From the NCBI GenBank assembly GCA_900321525.1, contig ONWL01000050.1, positions 1-8,417 on the forward strand: a stretch of 8,417 nt of DNA, read 5' to 3'. This DNA comes from an uncultured Eubacteriales bacterium (GTDB taxonomy: Bacteria > Bacillota > Clostridia > Lachnospirales > Lachnospiraceae). The position numbers were made by a program, and so were the translations under genes. The notes beneath the pieces were generated by a model. That model was not told where the DNA came from and did no database searches. It saw only the letters and a list, made by a program, of their open reading frames with translations. Below, one piece after another: positions 1 to 5,924 of the stretch; positions within the stretch are counted from its first letter, which is position 1, and each line of letters begins with the position of its first letter.

Positions 1-226
1 ACTGTTCCACTGCCTCTGCACTAGCCTCTCCTTTTTTACAATATAGCACCACTTTTCCTGTGCGGTTTAACTGCTCACTTGCGTCCAATTCTTCTGCCGG
101 AATGTGCACCGCTTCCGGCAAATGTCCATACCCATAAGACATCTCATCCCGGATGTCCACCAGCTGATACGTTCCCTTCTCCCACTGTTTTAACTCTATT
201 GATGTGACATTCATCTGTTGTGTCAT
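1..226 (-). CDS. Rhodanese-domain protein, N-terminal part (runs off window)
   Basis: The first 75 residues of a rhodanese-like protein; the gene continues beyond base 1. Seen: the early D24-I-R-D27 motif, G34-H-L-P-E-A-V-H-I-P43 (the usual rhodanese 'GHIPGAxxIP' segment), and a beta strand leading into C63-K-K-G-E-A-S69, where Cys63 sits where the catalytic persulfide-carrying cysteine belongs. Rhodaneses move sulfane sulfur in the cytoplasm, and single-domain forms often serve sulfur-relay or redox roles; the partner here is unknown. No signal peptide is seen. The ATG at 224-226 is chosen because AAAGGA at 237-242 lies 10 nt upstream; Met5 (212-214) is an alternative. An in-frame GTG at 284-286 would add 20 residues that do not resemble a rhodanese. 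Whether the full protein is single-domain or carries a further domain lies outside the window. Confidence 0.85.
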   Translation of the reverse strand, partial: MTQQMNVTSIELKQWEKGTYQLVDIRDEMSYGYGHLPEAVHIPAEELDASEQLNRTGKVVLYCKKGEASAEAVEQ

Positions 227-233
227 CTTCCTT

Positions 234-278
234 CTATCCTTTCCTGTCCTGTGCACAGTTGCCAGACAATTGTGCCAT
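234..278 (-). CDS. Possible 14-codon leader ORF upstream of the rhodanese gene
   Basis: A short reading frame starts with ATG at 276-278 and encodes MAQLSGNCAQDRKG before TAG at 234-236. It has a good ribosome binding site: AAAGG at 286-290, within a longer AGAAGGAAAGG run, 7 nt before the ATG. Its stop lies 7 nt upstream of the rhodanese ATG, and the rhodanese ribosome binding site is inside its last codons, so translation of the two could be coupled. There is no family match and such a short ORF can occur by chance. Confidence 0.3.
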   Translation of the reverse strand: MAQLSGNCAQDRKG

Positions 279-389
279 ACATTCACCTTTCCTTCTGTTC
301 TTCCATTCGGATATAATATACATCATTCTCATAGGAATTGGAAGCAAAACTTTTTCTCTTTGTGCACCAGGTTGTCCCCCTGTGCACAG
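249..389. repeat. Two copies of the palindrome CTGTGCACAG
   Basis: The perfect 10-bp palindrome CTGTGCACAG occurs at 249-258 and 380-389, and a related TTGTGCACC lies at 360-368. The copies fall on either side of the candidate rhodanese promoter, one near the ribosome binding site and one upstream of the -35. This could be a pair of operator sites; no regulator is visible in the window. Confidence 0.35.
315..343 (-). promoter_or_regulatory. Candidate promoter for the rhodanese gene
   Basis: On the minus strand a TATATT -10 box (315-320) lies 17 nt from a weak TTCCAA -35 box (338-343). The -10 matches 5 of 6 consensus bases and the -35 only 3 of 6. It is the best candidate between the upstream terminator and the gene, but the weak -35 makes it uncertain. 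Confidence 0.35.
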
Positions 390-442
390 CACTTTTAGGG
401 TGTCAGAAATTTTTTGCTACATAGCAGGCTTTCCTGACGCAT

Positions 443-474
443 AAAAAGAACCGCCTGTATGTCACAAACGGTTC
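443..474 (-). terminator. Rho-independent terminator after the YARHG lipoprotein gene
   Basis: Minus strand: an 11-bp stem (448-458 with 464-474, including two G-U pairs) with a 5-nt loop, followed by five U (443-447). It lies 34 bp past the YARHG lipoprotein stop and closes the beta-helix/YARHG transcription unit. Confidence 0.85.
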
Positions 475-508
475 CTGTAAAACTTTTCTAAAAACATATG
501 TAGCAATA

Positions 509-1144
509 TTACTGCGCCTTTGCTGTCTCTACATTTTGAATCACTCTAATATTGGTTATCTCGTATTCATTGAATACTGCATCATCAAATGCACTGATAG
601 ATATCGTCCCATGATACCAACTGCGGGTATTAAAGTGTTCCTGCACGGCACTCTCTCCAAAAATCACCCCATGTCTGGCATAAATCTCATTCCGTGCCAC
701 TTTCAATTCCCACAGTGTCAGACCTGCCAACTCCTCTTCGCTGTAATACCGCACATTGCTTTCTGTCAGCATATAGCTGTCTGCCGAACCGCTCTGAGTC
801 CCATCGGTCTCACTTGTCACAGAACTGGTGGTGGTGCCGTTGCCTCCCGGTGTGGTGGTCCAGTTAATGGAAGTGTCAGGACCGGTACTGGAAGAACTGC
901 CTATGCCACTGGCAGATGTGGACCAGTTACTTCCCAGCCCTTCTCCTGTGTCTAAACTAGTACGATAATTCCCTGTGCTGCTATAGGTTGTTCCGGAAGA
1001 TGTGGTATAAGAGCCGGTGGTGTTCCAAGTGGCCCCTGTCTTACAATTATAACCATCTGGTGGCAGTGTTCCCTGACAACCAGACAATATCCCCATTGAC
1101 AGTGTCATCATCAAGACGGCAACAGCCGCGTTTTTTCTTTTCAT
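509..1144 (-). CDS. YARHG-domain lipoprotein
   Basis: A 211-residue predicted surface lipoprotein. Seen: a basic start (MKRK), a hydrophobic stretch at residues 6-20, and lipobox L20-S-G-C23, so Cys23 should be lipidated and anchor the protein to the outer face of the membrane. Residues about 40-122 are a Ser/Thr/Gly/Asn-rich, probably unstructured linker. Residues about 124-206 match the YARHG domain: the conserved R-N-E-I-Y-A-R-H-G core at 151-159, then F162, W176-Y177 and a closing N-E-Y-E-I-T-N-I segment. YARHG domains are common at the C terminus of exported Clostridia proteins; their function is not established. The ATG at 1142-1144 is chosen for its classic lipoprotein signal; AAGGAG at 1157-1162 is 12 nt upstream, slightly far. 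A longer TTG-started frame from 1237 overlaps the upstream stop but lacks a ribosome binding site. The gene follows the beta-helix gene by 89 bp and has its own promoter. Confidence 0.88.
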   Translation of the reverse strand: MKRKNAAVAVLMMTLSMGILSGCQGTLPPDGYNCKTGATWNTTGSYTTSSGTTYSSTGNYRTSLDTGEGLGSNWSTSASGIGSSSSTGPDTSINWTTTPGGNGTTTSSVTSETDGTQSGSADSYMLTESNVRYYSEEELAGLTLWELKVARNEIYARHGVIFGESAVQEHFNTRSWYHGTISISAFDDAVFNEYEITNIRVIQNVETAKAQ

Positions 1145-1163
1145 GGTATCCCAAATCTCCTTC

Positions 1164-1185
1164 TTGACATTTTCCCATATGTCAA
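1164..1185. repeat. Inverted repeat TTGACAT-N8-ATGTCAA in the YARHG leader
   Basis: A perfect 7-bp inverted repeat (1164-1170 and 1179-1185) with an 8-nt spacer. It starts just after the expected transcription start and ends 1 nt before the ribosome binding site at 1157-1162. It could be a DNA operator or an mRNA hairpin next to the ribosome binding site; the sequence does not decide between them. Confidence 0.45.
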
Positions 1186-1196
1186 CCGATAAGCTT

Positions 1197-1225
1197 ATTA
1201 TAAGGAAGTTTCTTCCATTGCGCAA
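1197..1225 (-). promoter_or_regulatory. Promoter for the YARHG lipoprotein gene
   Basis: A perfect TATAAT -10 box (1197-1202) lies 17 nt from TTGCGC (1220-1225), which keeps only the TTG of a -35. It sits in the gap after the beta-helix gene stop at 1234-1236. It suggests the YARHG gene can be transcribed on its own as well as by read-through. Confidence 0.55.
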
Positions 1226-1233
1226 GAACTTTT

Positions 1234-4167
1234 TCAACGTAAACGTATTCCATATATCCGATCTTTTGCAGTGACAAACAAAATATCCCTGTTTCTGCCT
1301 CCTACTGCCATGGTAGAGGGGCGAACCGGCATGTGAATCCGTTTGATCTGCTGACCGTTTGTATCATAGACAGAGAGATGTCCGTCTGCCACATAAATCT
1401 GTGTTCCATCCAAACAGCAGCCATATTCTCCTTCTTCTGCCAACAGCTGCCCTTCTTTCAACGTGCCGTCTGCTGACACCGGATATCCATACACCCGCTT
1501 ATGATGTTCATCTGCACAATACAGCCATTCTCCCGGCTTTGCTGTGGCAATGCTATGTGTGCGCATCAGGTCATAAAAATCAGGCACAATGGTCACCCCA
1601 TCCGGTGCCACAAAACACTCCTTTGGCACATACCGCATCACTTCCAGGTAGTCATTGGCATCTCTCCAGCGGTTTCCCGGATATGCCACCTTTTGTACTT
1701 CTTTTATTGAAGAACAGGGCACCTTTTTCACCGGTCGGATGTCAAACAAGCCTTCTTCTCCCACCTGATACACCACCGTATAAGCCCGTCTGTCGTACCA
1801 GTAACTGTAGCTATTTCCCGCAGCATCTTCTGACAGTTGATTTTCCAGTTCCTTTCCGTCTTTTATAGCACCTATGGGAATGCTGTATTCTCCCACTGCA
1901 ATCAGATGATCCTGTGTGTCCATAAACAAAGCATTTGGTTTAAACGGTGTCTCACAAACAAGTGACAGTCTGCCTTCTTCCCCATCCACCCGGTAAATCT
2001 TTTTATCCGCCCCGTCCAGAAAGAAGAAATCCCCCTGGCTATTGCTGCAACAGCCATCCACAGTGCGGAATCCATCAAACAACTGCACCGGTACGTCCGT
2101 TTCTGTTTGCTTCAATTGCTCTATTTTAGACGGCACCATTTTTCCTCCAAAAGATAGCTCTGCCAGTTCCCAGTCCCGCATCTGAGCACCTGTCTGAGGG
2201 TCAATACACACATTGTCAAATACATAGCGCATCTGAGCGTAGTTGTGAATATTCCACAGCTGTACATCCTGACAGCCACTGACTTTCATGGCACACACAG
2301 CCGGTGTATTCACATAAATGGTACGAAACAAATACACTGTGGCAAACCGCACATGGGTACAATCTATTAGTTCCAGTGGCAGAGCATAAGGCCCTTCTGC
2401 CTGTTCTTCTTCTGTTTGATACCCGAAAATCCGCCAGTTGGACACATTCTTAAACAATGCTTCCCTGCGGCAATGATGCTCAATTGAGATACAGTAAACG
2501 CTAGTGGGCACAGCTGTATGTTCAGCAAACAATCCAGCAGATGCATAGGGACTGGCGCTCCATAAATTCACAAACACACCGCCTCCTGTCACATGAAGAC
2601 TTGGATATTGACCATCCCATTTTTTCTCCGGTACCGCATCTGCCATACGATCCAAACTATAAGGAGAAATCCAGCCCCGAATTCCCTTTTCCATGGTTCC
2701 ATGTCCACCAATAAATTTCACATCATTCAGATAAGAAGATTCACCCCCCTGCCAGAGCAATGCAGCTGCCCTTGGATTTCGCCCACCACTATCTAGTCCG
2801 ATGCCCGACAGGATGGTTCTGCCTCCTGGCTCCGTCATGACCATCGGTTTTTCTTTCTCAAAGCCGGTAAAATTCTCCGTATTATCCGCCAGAACAATCC
2901 GGGTACTCATGGGATGCAGCCCTAATAACATCGTATCCTCTAACAAGACCACCGTATCTGTCACACGGTAAACTCCTTCCGGCACAAAGACAGCACTGGC
3001 TTCCTCAATGGCACGCTGTAAGGCTGCTGTATCATCTGCCACACCATCTCCTACTGCGCCATAGTCCTTCACATTCTTCCACTGCGACATAGGCGGCAAA
3101 GACGGAATATCCGTTGCCAATGTATTCTTTGCATTCTCTCCAAACACCTCCTGGCAGACAGCTTCCAGTTCCAGTTGTTCCACCATGTGTTTCTCTCCGC
3201 CTGCTTCCTCTGTCACCAATCCATGCAGATATGTTTCGATATGATAATATCCTTCTCTGCCCTTTGTCACAGTACCATGCTGTCTGTAACAGGCAATTAT
3301 CGGCGCATCCTGACAATACACATTCCGCAAATGCAGCTGAGTCAGACTGCCGGATTCTTCCGGTATATCCAGAATGGTATCGAAAATCTGTTGCAGACAG
3401 AAATCCTCCAATACCAGCTTCTCCATACAATGATTCTGTACCTGCAAAAAGACTGGTGTATTTCTCACATGTGTACGGATGGCATTGAGCCCCAATTCAA
3501 AAGAATAAATGGCGGCCTGTTTCTGATTTTCCAACGTCATATCCAGCATCACAAAGGGCCATCCAGGAGAACATTTCCCTGCATAAATACCATATGTACC
3601 ACCATAAATCCCTATGTCCTCCATCAGATTACCACATGCACAAAAACCGGAAAATGCATCCCGCACCTGAATTTCCATATGTGCCACAAAACAGTGCTGG
3701 GCATAATGAGAACGAATGGCACACCCATTGGTGTTCCCCTGCCCCATATCAATGTCCACATTGGAAATACCGCTGTAAAAGGTACCTGGATTGGCATCCC
3801 GAAGGGGCTCTCCTTCTTCCGGTACATTGTCTGTAAACCAAAACAGATACTTATGTCCATACCGGTCTTCCGGATGTTGTTCCTCAAATGGCACACAATG
3901 ATCCTGTAACCGAATCAGAGGACGTTTCCTGCCGTATCCGATCAAACGGATGGCCTTTGGCATATAGATGGTATCAGACACCAGATACTGCCCTTCCGGC
4001 AAAAATACCACACCGTATGCATCCCTTTCCCACAAATATTTCACAGCTGCCTGAATGGCTTTCGTATCATCTGTAATTCCATCTCCTGCAATTCCAAAAG
4101 TACCCTTTTCCAGATAAATGGCACTTTCATCTGTCATCCGCTCTGTATAATAACTGACATTTCTCAT
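1234..4167 (-). CDS. Double beta-helix (pectate-lyase-3/GH55-like) protein with C-terminal beta-propeller
   Basis: A 977-residue protein with three regions. Residues about 17-345 and 363-690 each open with the pectate-lyase-3 signature: G28-D-G-I-T-D-D-T then a helix, a 'FLPEGQY' strand and 'LIGYG'; and G373-D-G-V-A-D-D-T, 'FVPEGVY', 'LLGLH'. Two such right-handed beta-helices in tandem are the layout of GH55 beta-1,3-glucanases and related phage or polysaccharide-binding proteins. Residues about 695-977 have repeated strand patterns (FFFLDGADKKIYRVD, WLYCADEHHKRVYGY, IYVADGHLSVYD) typical of an SMP-30/NHL-like beta-propeller. No signal peptide or membrane segment is seen, so a cytoplasmic enzyme acting on imported sugars is likely but unproven; I cannot assign catalytic residues. 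Start: AAAGGA at 4177-4182 is 9 nt from the ATG. Met11 is a less supported alternative. It is the first gene of a unit with the YARHG lipoprotein. Confidence 0.88.
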   Translation of the reverse strand: MRNVSYYTERMTDESAIYLEKGTFGIAGDGITDDTKAIQAAVKYLWERDAYGVVFLPEGQYLVSDTIYMPKAIRLIGYGRKRPLIRLQDHCVPFEEQHPEDRYGHKYLFWFTDNVPEEGEPLRDANPGTFYSGISNVDIDMGQGNTNGCAIRSHYAQHCFVAHMEIQVRDAFSGFCACGNLMEDIGIYGGTYGIYAGKCSPGWPFVMLDMTLENQKQAAIYSFELGLNAIRTHVRNTPVFLQVQNHCMEKLVLEDFCLQQIFDTILDIPEESGSLTQLHLRNVYCQDAPIIACYRQHGTVTKGREGYYHIETYLHGLVTEEAGGEKHMVEQLELEAVCQEVFGENAKNTLATDIPSLPPMSQWKNVKDYGAVGDGVADDTAALQRAIEEASAVFVPEGVYRVTDTVVLLEDTMLLGLHPMSTRIVLADNTENFTGFEKEKPMVMTEPGGRTILSGIGLDSGGRNPRAAALLWQGGESSYLNDVKFIGGHGTMEKGIRGWISPYSLDRMADAVPEKKWDGQYPSLHVTGGGVFVNLWSASPYASAGLFAEHTAVPTSVYCISIEHHCRREALFKNVSNWRIFGYQTEEEQAEGPYALPLELIDCTHVRFATVYLFRTIYVNTPAVCAMKVSGCQDVQLWNIHNYAQMRYVFDNVCIDPQTGAQMRDWELAELSFGGKMVPSKIEQLKQTETDVPVQLFDGFRTVDGCCSNSQGDFFFLDGADKKIYRVDGEEGRLSLVCETPFKPNALFMDTQDHLIAVGEYSIPIGAIKDGKELENQLSEDAAGNSYSYWYDRRAYTVVYQVGEEGLFDIRPVKKVPCSSIKEVQKVAYPGNRWRDANDYLEVMRYVPKECFVAPDGVTIVPDFYDLMRTHSIATAKPGEWLYCADEHHKRVYGYPVSADGTLKEGQLLAEEGEYGCCLDGTQIYVADGHLSVYDTNGQQIKRIHMPVRPSTMAVGGRNRDILFVTAKDRIYGIRLR

Positions 4168-4199
4168 ACATTTCCATCCTTTCTGTTACAATTATTTTA

Positions 4200-4216
4200 T
4201 TCGAAATTTTTTCGAA
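4200..4216. repeat. Inverted repeat TTCGAAA-N3-TTTCGAA in the beta-helix gene leader
   Basis: A perfect 7-bp palindromic repeat with a 3-nt AT centre, at roughly +8 to +24 of the predicted transcript. Its position just downstream of the promoter and its symmetry suit an operator for a dimeric repressor such as a LacI- or GntR-type sugar regulator. The TTCGAA half-site also distantly resembles a Spo0A box. The regulator is not in the window. Confidence 0.4.
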
Positions 4217-4230
4217 AACACCTTTCTTCT

Positions 4231-4259
4231 AGTGTACATGACACTTAGCATTTTGACAA
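4231..4259 (-). promoter_or_regulatory. Promoter for the beta-helix/propeller gene
   Basis: TTGTCA (-35, 4254-4259) and TACACT (-10, 4231-4236) are separated by exactly 17 nt on the minus strand. A second symmetrical element, AGTGT-N5-ACACT (4231-4245), covers the -10 box and could also bind a regulator. Predicted transcription start is near 4224, giving a leader of about 57 nt. Confidence 0.6.
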
Positions 4260-4270
4260 TAAATTTTTTG

Positions 4271-4304
4271 AAAAAAACACCGATGTGCCTGTATCACATC
4301 GGTG
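4271..4304 (-). terminator. Rho-independent terminator after the duplicated-domain lipoprotein gene
   Basis: Minus strand: a perfect 10-bp stem CACCGATGTG/CACATCGGTG (4295-4304 with 4278-4287), a 7-nt loop and seven U (4271-4277). It separates the lipoprotein gene from the beta-helix gene, whose promoter begins 12 bp further on. Confidence 0.93.
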
Positions 4305-4334
4305 CTCTGACTCTTTTCCATTTTTTCTGTTTCT

Positions 4335-5693
4335 TTACTTGATTTCTGTCGGTCGGTTATAAAGAGCAATTCGAGCCAATTCTTTAGTTTCCTTTGATAC
4401 CGTCAATCTCATCTTACCGGAACCGTATGTCAAATCATAAAATATCTTCTCTTTACTGGAATCAGCATCCTTTTTATAGGTTACCTTTCCAAGTGCCTTT
4501 ACCATATCTTCTTCTTTCATACCAGTGGTAATGTCACCCGGCAGTACCAACTTTACATCTAACTCTTCCTTGGTATTTTCAGATTCTACCCAGGTCACAA
4601 AACAGTTCTCCAGATACTGAATCTCATCCGTATAATTGGTAATTTCTACCTTCACACGATAGTTCCCTTTTTCCAAGTACATGTCTGCTCTACCACGCCC
4701 TGCAACTGCATCATAAGCATCTTCTGCACACTCCCAGCCATTTTCCAAAAATACGCTGATTGGTGCCGGAAGCTGATACAGTACACCATCGTATTTTATG
4801 ATAGATGCCTGAATGTCATTGCCCAGTTCCTTTGGTGCCTTATAATTCTTGACAATATCCAATGTCCCTGTACTGATCTCAGGCTCTGCTTCTTCCTGAT
4901 TGAAATTCACAAGCGTAATCTCTGTCAATCTGTCTTTCTGCTTGTTGACTGTCAGCACCACTTTACAGAAATCCTCTTCCCCATAAGTCAGTACTGTCTC
5001 ATTGTCTGTCTTTTCTTCTGTGGTCGGATCTCCATATGCCTGGATGATATCCTGATAGGATGCCTTTCCGTATGCAATGTCGCCTGCCAGTACAATAGTC
5101 GGATTGACATCTTTGAATGCAATCTGGTCAAATGTAATAGATGTCACACTACACTCAGAAATTGGCAAAATGTCATATCCCAAGTTTGCAAAAGACACAT
5201 ATAACAGATATTTATTCTTATAAATTGCTTCATCTGCAATGTATTCACTTGGATTCAATGTAATATCCTTGCTGCCGTCGCAATTCCATTCCATCTCTTC
5301 AAATTTCTGGAATTCTTCTGGAAGGGTATATTCTGTCTTTCCAATGGTCACATGGAACTGAAACAATTCCTCTAAATACGCACCTTTCTCATTGGACTTT
5401 TTGGTTTCGTCTGCGCTCTTTGTTTCTTTTACATTCTTCGTCTCTTTCTCCTTAGATTCAGCAGTGGAGGCTTCTTCTGTTCCCTCTTTTGAAGAATCTT
5501 CTGTTTCCGTTTCAGATGCAGATTCCTCTTCTGTACTTTCTGATTCTATGGTACCTTCTGTGCTTTCTTCGGAGGGTACCTCAGTAGAAACGACTCTTTC
5601 TACCGTTTCTAACTCCTCACTTTCATTCTTGCCACATCCGCTATATAATAAACACCCCGCTAACATTACTGCCATAATTTTTTTATAATACAT
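4335..5693 (-). CDS. Lipoprotein with acidic linker and two tandem copies of an unrecognised domain
   Basis: A 452-residue predicted lipoprotein. Residues 1-20 form a short basic start and hydrophobic segment with two possible lipidation sites: L11-A-G-C14 and Y17-S-G-C20; the second is followed by the usual polar GKN and is my choice. Residues about 24-105 are almost all Glu, Ser, Thr and Lys, a flexible spacer lifting the rest from the membrane. Residues about 112-264 and 297-446 are two divergent copies of one domain. Matching landmarks are Y-x-LP (122-125; 306-309), E-W-N-C/G-W-E-C (135-138; 319-322), V-L-A/P-G-D-I (201-206; 383-388), L-T-Y-G (235-238; 421-424) and a final strand V-x-L-T-V/M-R-L-T-V. 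I do not recognise the domain; the fold looks beta-rich with one helix after the GDI turn. GGAGG (5700-5704) is 6 nt from the ATG. Function unknown; substrate binding or an envelope sensor are guesses. Confidence 0.85.
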   Translation of the reverse strand: MYYKKIMAVMLAGCLLYSGCGKNESEELETVERVVSTEVPSEESTEGTIESESTEEESASETETEDSSKEGTEEASTAESKEKETKNVKETKSADETKKSNEKGAYLEELFQFHVTIGKTEYTLPEEFQKFEEMEWNCDGSKDITLNPSEYIADEAIYKNKYLLYVSFANLGYDILPISECSVTSITFDQIAFKDVNPTIVLAGDIAYGKASYQDIIQAYGDPTTEEKTDNETVLTYGEEDFCKVVLTVNKQKDRLTEITLVNFNQEEAEPEISTGTLDIVKNYKAPKELGNDIQASIIKYDGVLYQLPAPISVFLENGWECAEDAYDAVAGRGRADMYLEKGNYRVKVEITNYTDEIQYLENCFVTWVESENTKEELDVKLVLPGDITTGMKEEDMVKALGKVTYKKDADSSKEKIFYDLTYGSGKMRLTVSKETKELARIALYNRPTEIK

Positions 5694-5703
5694 ATGTACC
5701 CTC

Positions 5704-5793
5704 CAGTTTTATTTGTAACTGTTTATGCTACTCGCAGTTACCTATTTTCTATCATTGTTTATTCGATAATCTCTATTTTTCAAAATATAGATT
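5704..5793 (-). promoter_or_regulatory. Structured 5' leader of the lipoprotein gene
   Basis: The predicted transcript has a leader of about 140 nt. It contains an AT-rich hairpin (5768-5793, stem of about 11 with one mismatch) and GTAACTG/CAGTTAC (5715-5741, 7 bp, 13-nt loop). The CAGTT arm could instead pair with a second AACTG (5704-5708) that overlaps the first G of the ribosome binding site region. No known riboswitch motif is recognised. Confidence 0.35.
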
Positions 5794-5838
5794 TTCAACT
5801 TTTTACATTTTATTTCATTTTTCCGTCTTGCGTTTTTC

Positions 5839-5867
5839 ACTATACCATGAACTTTTCGGAATGTCAA
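5839..5867 (-). promoter_or_regulatory. Strong sigma-A promoter for the duplicated-domain lipoprotein gene
   Basis: Minus strand: consensus TTGACA (-35, 5862-5867), 17-nt spacer, TATAGT (-10, 5839-5844), 11 of 12 consensus bases. Transcription should start near 5832, about 140 nt before the gene. This is the best promoter in the window and suggests high or constitutive expression unless the leader is regulated. Confidence 0.85.
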
Positions 5868-5924
5868 ATCTGCCCTCTGCATTTTGTATGGAAATAAATG
5901 GAAATTCCAGAAAACAGAATCATT

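Noticed and set aside
227..286. In-frame GTG extension of the rhodanese gene
   Set aside because: The added 20 residues do not resemble a rhodanese N terminus and the purine run is too close to the GTG.
312..317. Perfect TATAAT on the plus strand
   Set aside because: There is no matching -35 box at a usable distance and no plus-strand gene follows; it is the mirror of the AT-rich minus-strand -10.
1145..1237. TTG-started N-terminal extension of the YARHG lipoprotein overlapping the upstream stop
   Set aside because: There is no ribosome binding site before the TTG, the extension buries a canonical lipoprotein signal, and a promoter lies within it.
3175..3909. Plus-strand reading frame of 244 codons
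   Set aside because: It lies entirely antisense to the beta-helix gene, has no ribosome binding site or recognisable domain, and its residues (many His, Ile, Cys) reflect reversed coding sequence.
5392..5688. Plus-strand Ser/Val-rich frame of 98 codons
   Set aside because: It is the reverse complement of the low-complexity acidic linker of the lipoprotein; the composition explains the open frame.
5868..5924. Possible terminator after the ABC exporter
   Set aside because: Only a short TGGAATTTCCA palindrome without a U run is present, so read-through cannot be excluded.
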